Under the pieces are notes generated by a model. That model ran no database searches. It had not been told where the DNA came from and worked only from the letters and a program-made list of their open reading frames with translations. Position numbers and translations under genes: made by a program. This document shows positions 50,201 to 61,959 of a stretch of DNA of 64,000 bases, in pieces. This stretch comes from Acestrorhynchus altus (lineage: Eukaryota; Chordata; Actinopteri; Characiformes; Acestrorhynchidae): the NCBI GenBank assembly GCA_034509495.1, contig CM067520.1, positions 23,184,220 through 23,248,219 of the forward strand, given 5' to 3'. Numbering within the stretch: the first letter of the stretch is position 1; each line of letters opens with the position of its first letter.

Positions 50201-53037
50201 TAGAGATCACTAACCGTGACCTACTAACTAATCTTCTGACCCTCTTGGACCAAGGACCACTTTGTTTGTCAGTGACATTCCCTGTGCTTCATTCTTGGAA
50301 GAATAGAACATCATTAGGTAGACAGCCATCAGACTGGATATAGTTTGATGGAACATCTAACTGTTTTCCAGCAAAATCCAACCTATTGGATATTCCTACA
50401 GGACAACAAATCCAACCTATTAGATATTCCTACAAGACAACAAATCCAACCTATTGGATATTCCTACAGGACAACAAATCCAACCTATTGGATATTCCTA
50501 CAGGACAACAAATCCAACATATTGGATATTCCTCCAGGACAACACTTGTCCGCATACTGCTGCCATCTCAAGAGCTCACTTTGAAGACACAGATACTATA
50601 CCATGTCTACATCTACATACTACTGTCCCATCTCCAGACCTATCCTTGATTAAAAATATGTGGGATGGTATTGGATGGTCCATCAACACTCCACCCCCAC
50701 CGCACAATCTGCAGATCTGAGTGAGAACATTTAAGATGGTTGGGATGGATCATCACAGAATCTCTACAACTCCTTTCCGAGATGTCTGGCATATTGTGTC
50801 AGAGTTGTAGGGTGCCTCCAGGACCAGTGTTGAGAAACACTGTTCTAGGAGCTCCGCTCAACACACACATAGTTTGTAGTCAGTTTTCTGACCACAAAGC
50901 CTCTCTTGGCTGGATATTATTAATATTCTTAATAACGCTTCTATGCTTGCTTTGGACTTTGTTTCTGTTGACACTATTTTCTTTTTCTGCCCTTCCTTCT
51001 GCACCCTGTCTCTTTATCTCAGAGGAGGAACGGCCACGTCCCAAGTACGTTCTCAGATCATTTCTCCATTTGAGTTATCTGACAGGCTTTTATCTTAGAA
51101 TACTAATAAGACATTTTTCATGTTCTTTTGTTGTCAGTGATATAAGGACGCTATAAAACAAGATTTTAAAATATATGCACATAAACTACAATGGACATAA
51201 AATCATAAGGTCAAAAAAAAAGGCAAATATAATGATAATAAACACATAACCACAAAAAAAACCAATCAGTTAAGTACTTCCAACACTGTGTGGTCCTAGA
51301 GGCATCCGTTCCCTACATATTTTAGAGCTTTCTTTGCTCCCACCACATGTGATTCAACAAGTCAGCTCATTAACAAGCCCTTCAGAGTTGAAGGCGGTGT
51401 GTCAAAGCTAAAAAATGCAGGGCAGGGTTGCCTCCAGGTCCAGGGTGTGAAACACTGCTGTAAGGGTGTAGATTGTTTAGGAAAATAAGGAACACATTAC
51501 AGTGTTTCTGTAGGACCACACTGTAGACCAATACAGTCTGGAAGTTCACAGCTTATAGTGGTGCTTCAGTGTTTAGACCGCTGGGCTAGTGACCACAGGG
51601 TTGTGGGTTCAATCCCTATTTTCACTGAGCAGTGTTGGGTCTCTTGTTTTCCACTGAAAAAACATCAGGAATTGAAATGGCTCTCCTCTGGACAACTCAC
51701 CTTATCTTCATCCTCCTGTTTCTCCAGGCCAATGGTTCCTCAGCTGGCACCTCCAAAGATCCCTGAAGGAGAGAGGGTTGATTTTGATGTAAGTGACTGA
51801 TCATTTCTTTGACACCATTGACAAAACTGTGTGATCCGTGTGAATCTAACAAACAGAGCCTTTATTAAAAAAACGAATCTGTCTCTACTCTTCAGGACAT
51901 CCATAGGAAGCGGATGGAGAAGGACCTGTTGGAGTTGCAGACCCTGATTGAAGCCCACTTTGAGCAGAGGAAGAAGGAGGAAGAGGAGCTGATTGGCTTG
52001 AAGGATCGAATTGTTAGTCTTGACATCACAGATACATAACATTTAACCCTCTTGGAACATTTCTGAGGCCTAAATGCTGGAAAGTAAACGTTATCTAGAA
52101 CATGAAAGCAAGCAGCCTGTAGAGTGCTTTATTCAGTCTTCAGGTCCAGTCTTTCTTTTTATCCATTTTTGCTCTTAATTTCTCCATCATTTCTGTTCTA
52201 TTATTTCCTCGTCTGCAGGAAAGACGGCGCTCAGAGAGAGCTGAGCAGCAGCGCGTGAGAGCAGAGAAGGAGCGTGACCGGCAGACCAGAATCGCTGTAA
52301 GATCCAAGATTATATATCAAGTTGTTCTCGGCCTATTCATCATGATTAGTCACCAGTTTTTATTCATAATGGATGGTGGTTTTCACCTTCCAGAAACCTG
52401 AATGGTTCTTCACTTGACCTTTGACCACCTTACTCTCCTGAGAGTGCTAAATCTGACTCCCCTTCCACAAGAGTAACATCCCATCTGCTGCACTGAGCCT
52501 CTGCTTCCTGATGTATAGAAACGAGATAAAACAATGGGTTACTTCAATGGGTTTACATTGTATAATATAACATTGATCTAACATTGAATTAAAGTTCTCT
52601 TTTGATGCTTAAATTGTTGTATGTTTTGTTTGAAATCTTTGCAAGTTTATTAAAAATAAAGCACAGAAATGTAACGTACATAAGCCCCGTACGTCCGAGT
52701 CGAATACTCATCAATAGATGGTTCATCTATACAAACATAACAAGTTATGAAACCTGACTAGTTCAAGTCATTGAGATCCCAGATTCGACTGCATTTCCAG
52801 CTCATCTGTGGGCCACATTCTGACCCAACATCAATTAACTTTCTCTCAGGAGGAGCGCCAAAGAAAAGAGGACGAGGAAGCTAAGAAGAGAGCAGACGAT
52901 GAAGCCAAGAAAAAGAAGGTTTTGTCCAACATGGGGGCTAACTTTGGTGGTTTCCTGGCCAAGGTAAAATGAATAAAACATGTAACTGTAAAAATCTGAC
53001 AAATGGCTTCTCCACACCTGCATACGTACACGTGCGC

Positions 53038-53069
<32 letters not shown>

Positions 53070-55762
53070 CTCTGTCTGTGTCTGTCTGTGTGTGGTAGGC
53101 GGAACAGAGGCGAGGGAAACGTATGACTGGGAGAGAAATCAAGAGGAAAACTCTGTCTGATAGACGCTCCCCACTGGGCATTGAAAATCTAAGAGAGGAC
53201 GGCCTAAGGTAAAAAACATCTGAGACACTTTGGCAAGAACCAAACTGGGATGTGTAGACAACTGGGTCAGTACATCTCCAAAACTTTTGGCAGGAATTGT
53301 GGGTGTTCCCAGTAAGCAGTGGTCAGTTCCTACCAAAGATGCTCCAAAGAGCAACAGGGTCATGTGCGCTGAAAGCTCCATAAAACTCGTGGAGGTCCTA
53401 ACTCACAACTTAAATGCGCCTAAAGGATCTGCAGCTAATGTGCCACAATGTATCCAGCCTGGCTGTGTAGGCCAGGCTGTGCCAATGGATTACTAATACA
53501 GTAATAATGGAGATGTTCTATTCTTTTCTGTTTGTATGGCCGGAAATAGCTCTGGTAGTGTTCTGGCACTGGTTTATGTGGTTTCCACATTTTCCACTGC
53601 ACTTCTACTCACACCGTGTAACCAGCTCCTCCTCAAGTCATGTGGGGCATAATCTGTAAACCCACAGAAAAGTACTCTTGCTTAAAAATATGCCATATAT
53701 ACCATAAAAATATGTCCAAATGTTTGTGGATCACCCCTTCCAATGAATGCATTCAGCTACTTTGAGTTGCACCCAGTGCTGACACGGATGTGCAAATGCA
53801 CACACAGCTTGTCAAGTCCCTGTTGAGAAGTATTTCCAATAGAATAAAACTCTCTGTTGTAGATAAACTTGAACATAATGCCAGGTGTGGGCTAAAGCAG
53901 TATAACCCCCCCCCCCCTCCCTTTTTTGTACTGTTGAGCAGCAGAACTGTGCTCTCTGGGATGATGGTGCTCCATCCAGTACTTTTGGGATGAGTTGGAG
54001 AGTTGGGGATGAGGTGGAGTGATGATCATCCAACATCCTGACCTCACAAATGCTCTGGTTGCTAAATGCAGTCCAAGCCTCACAACTTTAAAAGTACTCC
54101 ATCTTTCCAGAGAACACAGTTCCACTGTTCCACAGCTCAATGCTGGGATATTGCTTTATAGAGAAGCAAAAGACATCTATTCTTCTGACTATAACAGCCC
54201 ACGCTTGGCATTAAGCGTGGTACCAATATGTTCGTGCCTGGGACAGATCTGGCACTAAGTAGTGGTCCAGAAGTGGGCCGAATGCAGCTACAGAAAATGT
54301 TCAACTAGATGTTGTTGTTAAACTAGTGCTTAAGTTGAGGGTTAGTTCTGACAGTGTTGGCAGTGTATTTAAGGAAATTCTACAAAGAAACTTCCAAAAT
54401 ATTTTTCCTCCCATGTGAAGAACAATTTGAGCTTTCACATGAGTCTTCGAGTGGTCATGGTTCTATTTAGGACTATTCTTAGAAGCCTTCTTTTCATAGC
54501 CTTTCCTGTTTTTGATTTTGCCACTTTTGCTTAACCATCAGCATAATTTGATATACTTTTTTTATATTTATAGGAGACACGTCATATATTGTTATTTTCA
54601 GGAGATCCTAATCAAAGTTATCTTCATTTAAGATGTAAAAATTAACTTTAAATAACCAATTTTGATCAAAGGTTTACTTGCACCTACAATGTTTTATTTG
54701 AAGATTTCTGCTTATAAGCACTTAAAAAATGTATATCTCATAAGGAAACTGATCATCCAGAGAGTTTTTGAGCTGAAAATGCAATAATGTTTGATGAGTT
54801 ATTTGTAATGATTAGGATGTTTCTTGAAAATACTTGACAGTGGTCCAAATAAAATAAAAAATAAACAAATTATTTTTGAAAAGAAGTATTATTATTTATG
54901 AATGTATTTGTGTTTTTCCTTCTCAGGACTTTGATTCTGAAATTTGAACACTGCGTGAGCAAAAAAAGAGAACAAACAGCCCTGTCCTTCTTATTTTCCC
55001 TCTATAACCCAATATCTACGTAGGTGATAACATTAGCCCCGCCCCCTCTCACTGATCAGTCAGAGTCTGCGTGCAGGTTGAGCGTGTACATGTGGACAGT
55101 AAACATGCACTGGAAGCTCCTTTAGTATTTAAAATATTATTTAATTTATTCGGACACTCAAATAAGGGTTAGATACGGGCTTGGAGTGTATCATGTCTGT
55201 GTCTGTAGGATACTCTGATCTTTACGAAGCCTAGAAAATGACATATAACTGCCCTCAAAGTATGGATCTCAGGTTCTAAGAGTTAATCAGAATGGTCATA
55301 ATGGTTTTAGATTTTCAGACTGGAATTCTGCATCATATTATAATGTTGTAAGTTGATTCTATGTACTGGTAACAGGCAGCGGGCTGAGGAGATGTGGAAC
55401 TGGATCTATCAGCTGGAGTCAGAGAAGTTTGACTTCATGGATCAGATGAAGAGGCAGAAGTATGAGGTCAGCCGTTACACTGTGTACCGGTTCACCTGCA
55501 GCTCACACCTAATGGTGAAATTGGCACTTTATGTCTGTGTGGAAATCATCTCATCATCTTCTCTCTGTTGACAGATTGTTGTCTTGCTGAATAGGATTTC
55601 TCACGCCCAAAAATTGTACGTCGCCCAAATGAATTAAACCACGTGTCACTCCATCAAACACTTATCACATCGTATTTAATGGCATTGTGTAACATGCCTT
55701 CTTCTTCCTTCAACAGCAAAAAGGGTCATGGAAAGGGAAAGGTTGGAGGACGCTGGAAATGA
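47275..55762 (+). CDS. tnnt1: Slow skeletal muscle troponin T
   Basis: Coding exons: 47275-47300, 47437-47450, 48506-48550, 48734-48760, 50074-50091, 51023-51044, 51728-51788, 51896-52012, 52219-52296, 52850-52963, 53099-53208, 55376-55466, 55575-55615, 55717-55762. Phases agree and total 810 nt, for 269 residues; human TNNT1 has 278. Residues 1-45 are highly acidic (MSDAEEEYE...). Residues 60-71 (PKIPEGERVDFD) and the long charged helix 72-174 bind tropomyosin. 'VLSNMGANFGGFLAK' starts the troponin I/C-binding half. The C-terminus 'NRISHAQKF' and 'GKVGGRWK' matches TNNT1 rather than TNNT2 or TNNT3. It anchors troponin to the thin filament and passes calcium signals to tropomyosin. The predicted TATA box and exon 1 are at 42585-42685. 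The 45-, 27- and 18-nt exons between phase-1 introns can be skipped in frame, as in known troponin T isoforms. Confidence 0.93.
47560..48470. mobile_element. Two adjoining repeats in tnnt1 intron
   Basis: 47560-47870 is half of the hairpin MITE family seen at 53690 ('gcacccagtgctgacagctt', 'ccatccagtacttttgggat'). 47870-48470 is copy B of the 700-bp repeat ('gatcagtcagagtctgcgtg', 'atgcacttgaagctccttt'). It ends about 35 bases before the exon at 48506. Confidence 0.65.
48890..49775. mobile_element. DNA transposon with inverted ends, no intact transposase
   Basis: The left end has 'gtcaaaggtcatgggatatc' near 48945. The right end has 'gatatcccatgactttggc' near 49735. About 40 bases match as inverted repeats with mismatches. 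The middle has no long open frame; a 60-codon frame at 49283 shows no motif. Confidence 0.6.
50371..50540. repeat. 34-bp tandem repeat, five units
   Basis: Five nearly identical 34-bp units share 'ccaacctattggatattcct' and 'acaggacaaca'. Since 34 is not a multiple of three, three overlapping frames stay open through the array. The last unit runs straight into a transposase fragment. Confidence 0.92.
50520..50815 (+). pseudogene. Tc1-like transposase C-terminal fragment
   Basis: From the last tandem unit the frame reads 'LQDNTCPHTAAISRAHFEDT', then 'PSPDLSLIKNMWDGIGW' and later a broken 'LYNSF'-like part. This is the second catalytic Asp region and the SPDLSPIEN-type region of Tc1 transposases. 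It is related to 3480-4200 and lies in a tnnt1 intron. Confidence 0.7.
51310..51470. repeat. Short interspersed repeat, 'caacctggtcctgg' type
   Basis: Contains 'cagctcattaacaagccctt', 'cagagttgaaggcggtgtgt' and 'gcctccaggtccagggt', matching 1525-1690. Confidence 0.6.
51553..51660 (+). mobile_element. tRNA-derived SINE head
   Basis: The A-box-like 'tagtggtgcttcagtg' is followed about 45 bases later by a clear B box 'gggttcaatccc'. The rest does not fold as a normal tRNA, so it is a SINE promoter and not a tRNA gene. It lies just upstream of the tnnt1 exon at 51728. Confidence 0.6.
53036..53095 (+). repeat. TG/TCTG run abutting a tnnt1 acceptor
   Basis: About 60 bases of TG and TCTG units end at 'gtggtag', the acceptor of the exon at 53099. 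The usual pyrimidine tract is replaced by this run. Confidence 0.9.
53220..54310. mobile_element. Two DNA transposon remnants in tnnt1 intron
   Basis: 53220-53530 carries 'cccagtaagcagtggtcag' and 'aactcgtggaggtcctaac', also found at 35780-35900. 53690-54310 is a hairpin MITE: 'ccatccagtacttttgggat' near 53970 faces inverted 'aaaagtactccatctttcc' near 54090. A poly-C run is at 53907-53919. Confidence 0.65.
54540..55265 (+). repeat. Dispersed repeat of about 700 bp, copy C
   Basis: Contains 'atttataggagacacgtcat', 'gatcagtcagagtctgcgtg', 'atgcactggaagctccttt' and 'gaagcctagaaaatgaca', as in copies A and B. It lies in a tnnt1 intron. Confidence 0.7.
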
Positions 55763-55913
55763 GCTGTTCTGTTCTGCTCGTGGAAAGCAGAAGATTCTCA
55801 GAACACAGAAGTGAGAACAGTTGTCATCAAAACACGTTTCCTTTCTTCCTCCATCTTCACTCATAGACTTTTATGACTGTAAAATCTAGAGGAGGAACTG
55901 TGACTATGTTCAT

Positions 55914-55919
55914 AATAAA
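55914..55919 (+). terminator. tnnt1: tnnt1 poly(A) signal
   Basis: AATAAA about 150 bases after the stop codon, in 'gttcataataaaccaac'. Confidence 0.7.
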
Positions 55920-56784
55920 CCAACACTCTTCAAATAATATTTGACACCTCAGCTTTTCTTTGGAACGACTTTACAGTTTTAAAATGGAAGCGATTTCGTT
56001 GAGTTATTGGTCCTAATACAGAATTGAGAATTGAGAACCAGTTAAGAACATTAGAGTCCCACTGGGTTCTATATTAGGGCCCACGTTACTTACTGCCATA
56101 TGTGACAGTAATCTAGTCTTGAGGGGGAATAACAGTGTGTGGTTTAAGGCGTTAAAATATCAAATATCACTGCACTCTTTTGTCAGTAGATCTGTAGCAG
56201 CTCCTGAATTGAGATTTAGGTGCTCCATTACAAACTCTGGGGTTCATTCTTGAATATAATGGGATAATCTTGTGGGATATGATCATAGTTTGACATACTT
56301 TTATTCACCAAAATATTAGAAACGTATTTATAGGAGACAGTCACACATAACCAGTTATTGGGAAACTGGTCCAGGTCCAATAGCTGGAAGACGGGAAGCC
56401 AATGTGAAGTTGTGGCTGTTCTCAGATGGGGCAGACGAGCTCAAGGGTTAGGGTTTGATTAAGGTCACCATTAACTTGGAAAAGGTACAGAGAGTTTGGT
56501 GTTTAGATTTATTGACAACAGAGAATGTAAACATGACCAGAGGTGTTAGTGTAGAGGTGTTATGTTCGACAAGCTTAACTTGACTGTCAACAGGACAGAT
56601 GGTGTGAGTAAACTGTGTCCTTGGAGGGAGAAGAGAGAGAATTTTCCCAATTTAATGTCTTCTGTCTTTTTCTCTGCAGTTTTCTAGTCAAGTTTCAGCC
56701 TTATTTAGAGTTGTTTTCTTTAGACAGACCTCAGGTTTATGAGGGTGGAGCAAGTCCAGAATCTCTGGCTGCTGTACACAAGGT

Positions 56785-57110
56785 GAAGGACCCAATAAAG
56801 CCATCCATCCATTTTGTGTACCGCTTATTCCTGAATAGGGTCAGGAAACTCTGAGCGCAAGGGCGGGAAACAACCCTAGACAGGGCACTAGTCCATCATA
56901 GGACACACACACACTAAGGGCCACTTTAGAGTCACCAATTCACCCAACATGCATGTCTTTGGGGGAAACCGGAGTACCCGGAGGAAACCCACACGAACAC
57001 GGAACATGCAACGGAACACGAAACTTCACCCCACCCAGGGATCGAACCCAGGTCCTTCTTGAAGCAACAGCACTATCCACTGCGCCACGGTGCCACCCGA
57101 CCCAATAAAA
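56785..57110. mobile_element. Interspersed repeat, 'ccatccatccatttt' type
   Basis: Carries 'ccgcttattcctgaatagg', 'gtccatcataggacacacac', 'cccaacatgcatgtctttgg' and 'gagtacccggaggaaaccca', then 'cactatccactgcgccac'. This is a very common fish repeat. Confidence 0.75.
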
Positions 57111-58698
57111 TAAACACTGCTTATAGTGCTTTCTTATTCCAAGTCTCTGGGCTGATGGAGCACATCATGCAAACCAGTTTGAGTGGGTCGGCTTTCGGCC
57201 TTAGTCTTAACTTTCTGACTAGGCTGCTGAGACGTCACCCATTCACCCCGCTGTGAGGACACTGAAGCTGGCGTCAAAGAGGTGCTGACTCTCCCAGAGG
57301 CACCCAGGGCTGCTGATACTGACTCTGATACTGAATCTGATACTATAATTATCACTAGTGGTGGAAATGGGTTCAAAGTAAGCATAGCACACTCTGAGCA
57401 AGCAAACAATCAATGGTTAAGACATAAATAACAGGGGTCTGATGCTTCTGGGTCTGAAGTCTGAAAAAGGTTCCAAAACGGTTAGACCCCACAAAGCTTA
57501 GAGTTCATGTCACACATTCTGAACTTGTCCTGGATATCCTGGTTTCAGATTAACTTCAGATAAAAAAAAAAAACAGCTCATCTCGCTCCATTCTCTCCCA
57601 CTGCTACTTTATTGATCTCTCTTATCTAAACACACAGTGTGTAAGACCAAACCAAAGAAACATGTTGGTTCCAGATTCCTGAACACCTCAGTGCCAACTG
57701 GTGTACATAGATTTCCCTGATTTGCTCCATGAGCCCAGAGACTTATCTGTATTCAGGTGGGGGAATATTTGCAGGGTGTGTGTTTAGGACTGAGGCCCAG
57801 CATACCCTTCACTAGCTCAACATAGAATATCAGTAGTGCATCACAGTGCATCACATGTCAGGACAAATACCCTTCCTTTGCTCTTCTGCTTTGACAGCCT
57901 TCTAAAGAGGACTGCTTACAGACATCTGCTGCTCACTCTCTATCAGGGATGTCCTCTGCTTGCCCTGCAAACCGGTCTGACTTGTATACGTTGTTGGCAG
58001 ATGGCCATCACTTGCCTTGGGCCGTTGTGGGTGGGAGTTGAGTTCCAGTGAGTAAGAGTGTGAACAGGATTCAGGGCCACTGCAGAAAACGCAGCCTGTC
58101 TGAGTCACACCAGACTGAGAGGCATATTGTATTATAGCACGCCACCTGATGGTCTAAGAGTGCCATACACTTTCACTTTGTTCCATTATGTCTAATACGC
58201 CAGTGGTGGTGCACTAATAGTGATCTCTAATGGTGACTAACTGAAGTTCACAGTTAATAAATGGTGGAGGACCAAACACCTTTTTGCTCTCTTTTATTGT
58301 TTGATTTCATTCCGTTTAATATTTTAGATGAAGATGTAGCAAAAAGGGAGTTCAGTGAAGCCTGAGTTCAGTAAAGTTTGAACTGATGTTGATGTTAGAG
58401 TAGAAAACACCGTTTTCAGTTGAACCATTTTCCAGTGGTTTTCTGGTGTCCATGGAAAAAAATTTTTAATCAGCCCTGACCCTGGACTGGTCACATTTTA
58501 TGAGTTAATTCTGTATCAAATTTCTAAGAAACAAAAGGAAAATCATATTTCGAGAATGCAATATGGGTCCAATGTGTCTGTAGTCTGTCCAATCACACAA
58601 ATCTAACAGCAGGACAGATGTGCACTGAGATTTGAATGGTTTTGCAGTTACGTCAGAGAGAGTTGTGTAAGTAGGTCTGTCTGGATGTTATACTGACT

Positions 58699-58779
<81 letters not shown>
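58699..58779. repeat. CT dinucleotide repeat
   Basis: About 40 CT units with one 'cactcact' interruption. Confidence 0.95.
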
Positions 58780-58782
<3 letters not shown>

Positions 58783-58950
58783 GCTAAGGGGTTGCTATGG
58801 TGTTGGTTGATGATTGCTATGGTGTTATTAAGAGGTAGCTGGTAGGTTGCTATGGTGTTGCTAAGTGGTTGCTATGGTGATTGCTAGGTGATGGCTATGG
58901 TGTTGCTAAGGGATTTCTATGATTACTATGTTGGTTACTGTGGTTTCTTT
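58780..58950. repeat. Degenerate 'gttgctatggtgttg' minisatellite
   Basis: About nine variants of 'gttgctatggtgttgctaag' in tandem, directly after the CT repeat. Confidence 0.85.
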
Positions 58951-58984
58951 TTGTTTGTTTGTTTTTGCTATATTGTTCCTCTGT

Positions 58985-59840
58985 CTGAAACAATAAACAA
59001 CAACATGACAAGGTCTTCCATTATTGTAGCCCGTCGACGTGAAGCTGTGCGTATAGATTGGTTTCTGAGTTACTGTAGACTTCCTGTCAGCTCCAACCAG
59101 TCTGGCCTTGCATTTGTCCTCATGTATGTTCTCCTATTATCATGTAGAAGCCATCCTCTTTTCAAGCTTTTTGGAATGCCACTGGCAGCAACACAACTCC
59201 AGAGCATGATTGATCCACCACCATGCTTTACGGTTAGGTTGTCCTTTTCATGAAATCCTGTGCCCTTTTTTCTCCAAACATACATTGTGTCCACAGTTTT
59301 TCAGTCCATGGGGCTTCTTTCCAAAATGCTTAATTTTGTGGTGAGGATGCAGGTGAGGTTTTCTTCTGATGACTCTTCCATGAAGGCCATAAAAGGGGTG
59401 ACTGTCAATCCTACAAGCAGCTGTCTCTAAAAATATCCTAGCTAATGATTGTAGAGGCTGTATTAGCACACTCACCTCGGGGCCAAAATGTTCCTTAATG
59501 TTAATTGCCATTTCTTAATTTCATTTCTGAAAACACGTTAGTGTCTCCATATAGCCTTTTCCTGCTTTGTGAGCATTTTCGTTTTTGGGGTGCTAGGCAG
59601 CTGCTTAGAAGAACCCATGGCTGCTCTTTGGGACAATGTTAGAGTAGTCTGGGTGTTTATAAAGCTTTAACATTTGTATCTAATTGTAGGCTTTTTTTTT
59701 CACTCTAAAATTGTACAAAACTAAAATAATACATGGGTTTTGCTTAAAATGTTGAAATCTAACCTTTAATCAACTTCCTTAATTGTTCATAGTAACAATA
59801 ATTTTGACCAGGGTTGCCCAAACTTTTGCATGCCGCTGAA
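58985..59840 (-). pseudogene. Tc1-like transposon remnant
   Basis: On the minus strand broken frames give 'KGTGFHEKDNLTVKHGGGSI' and 'MLWSCVAASG', the conserved middle of Tc1 transposases. Another frame continues 'HFGPEVSVLIQPLQSL'. The right end has 'gaccagggttgcccaaactt'. Frameshifts kill it. Confidence 0.75.
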
Positions 59841-60174
59841 TGACCAGCAGTTCAGTGGTACAAATACTCTGGTTCCAGTACTCTTGCCCCATTTAAATGC
59901 ACTGAGATCACATTTCCCCCTCATTCTGATGGTTTGATTTGTACATTACCTGAAGCTACTGGCCTGTAGCTGCATGACTGTATGGATTCCACTGCTGCCA
60001 CATGATTGGCTGATTAGACAATTGCAAGAATATGCAGATATGTAGGGTTTCCATACAATTTAATGTTATATATATCAATGACACAATTCCACAGACATGT
60101 CATGCACAACCAATCACATAATGACTCCAACTCCTCTCCCGCCCTCCCCTACTGCTGGGTGACCTTAGTGCGCT

Positions 60175-60177
<3 letters not shown>

Positions 60178-60220
<43 letters not shown>

Positions 60221-60240
60221 TCTCTCTCTCTCTCTCTCTC
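60178..60240. repeat. CT dinucleotide repeat
   Basis: About 30 CT units with one 'ca' break. Confidence 0.95.
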
Positions 60241-60509
60241 ATCCCCTCCACCCCTCTAATTCCCAGCTCACATGTTTGGCTTAGGCCAGCTCTGCCCCTG
60301 GATAACGACAGAAACAGAACACAAGATTAATCCAGACTCTGTGCTGTCATCCAACAGCAGCTCCGGCTTCTGAGCGCAGCGACATGCTCAACATAGCACC
60401 CACGAAACAGCACCCTACCAACCTCAGACCTGACATTCAGTCCTAAACATCTGAAAGCTTCATAACTACATAAACATGCACACAGACCCACAGGAGAGTT
60501 CTCCAGAGA

Positions 60510-60640
60510 GCAGTTGAAGAGGTCAGTGCCTTTCTAAAGGGCCCTTCACTCATGTCCTGCCAGTTCAGGGAATCAAACTGGCAATCTTCCAGTCACAAGG
60601 CTGGTTCCTCAACCACCAGGCCACAGCTGCCCCAACCTCT
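60510..60640 (-). mobile_element. tRNA-derived SINE head, antisense
   Basis: On the minus strand it reads 'ggggcagctgtggcctggtg' (A-box region), then 'cagtttgattccctgaac' (B box), then 'ggacatgagtgaagggccc'. It is the same family as 16690-16920 and preserves the tRNA-like head well. Confidence 0.75.
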
Positions 60641-61449
60641 TGCTGATATTGTTAATTAGCTTTCAAAGAATAAAACATTTGTTTTAAAAGTGGATTGTAA
60701 TTGTGTCATTGAATTGTGTAATTGAATCTAAACCTTGAAATTAATTTTCATCCAGATACACAAACAGAATAGGAACTAGGATAAGAGGTCTTCAAAAGAC
60801 TTGATTTTGGTCATATGTGAAAGAAATATATGTGAAATATACTTATACAATAAGTTAAAAAAACTCATTCCTGTAGGGTTGCAACAGGGTTTCACCCCAG
60901 CTTTAAACGTAATTTGGCCAAAAGACTCCTCCCTCCCTCCTGGTTGAAAGTGGCATCCAGTTTTTTATTTCCATTTGTCCATTTATTTATAATGAAATGA
61001 CCACAGTGGGAATTTGGAAGTGTTGGCCACATCTTGTTTTTTTTATTTATGCAGGATATAATTTAGTGGCCCCATAATAACATATTTTAAAATGTATGAA
61101 AACTGCCAAGAAATGATTTCCCTTATTGTACCCCAGACAATCTGTCCATGTGGAACCTTTGCAGGAGTCAGAAGGGCCTCACCAGCGCCAATGCTGCATC
61201 CCATTTGAATTAACATGGAATTTCCAGGTTTCAAGCAGGGGATTGTAACTGGAATGCCCTACTCGGAAAGTCACGTTAGTATCAGAGCCAAAATAAATGT
61301 TTAAGAAATAAGTTCAACACACACATTTTCTCCTGTCGTTGTATTTACAGTAAGTGCAGAACAAGGATGGAAAACAGGACAATACTCTTTCCATACATTT
61401 CAATACAATATATTTATAGACAAACACACACAAACACTGTCCATACACT

Positions 61450-61451
<2 letters not shown>

Positions 61452-61514
<63 letters not shown>
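61452..61514. repeat. CA dinucleotide repeat
   Basis: About 31 CA units. Confidence 0.95.
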
Positions 61515-61517
<3 letters not shown>

Positions 61518-61959
61518 CACATCAACTCATGAACGTACATAAATAAGAAAATGCTGCAAGAAAATGAACATAGACTGCTCCCTGTGTGTTTGGGTGGTTT
61601 GGTTTGAGGGTGTGTGTTCTCTATTGCAGACGGAACCGGTCATGGGTTACTCACAGTAGAACGTGACAGAAACAGTCAGAAACATCTTTAATGAAGGGAC
61701 TTGTCTGTAAAGTGTGTAATCAAAATTGCAGTTTGAGTTCAGCTAAGGATACACTTTTGCTGGGATAAGCTGGATGGGTGTGTGAATCAGGTCCTCTGGT
61801 GTGTGTTTAGTAAGCAGGTGCTTATTATCCTACTCATCTATTTAAATGGGAAAGTTTACAGTGATGTTAATGTTTACACAGTGTTTTAAGTGCCATGTGC
61901 AAGTCTGTCCTCTAACTGTATCCTGTAAATTGTTGTTTTGCATGAGAGTCCCTGCAGAA

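Noticed and set aside
50345..50720. Three overlapping plus-strand frames with YWIFLQDN-type repeats.
   Set aside because: They arise because the 34-bp unit is read in three frames; the non-repeat part is a transposase remnant.
51553..51640. A possible tRNA gene.
   Set aside because: A and B boxes are present, but the acceptor and anticodon stems do not pair convincingly, so a SINE head is the better call.
56690..57400. Possible exons of a gene between tnnt1 and syt5.
   Set aside because: Most of the stretch is a common interspersed repeat, and the frames on either side have no troponin I, DNAAF3 or other known motif.
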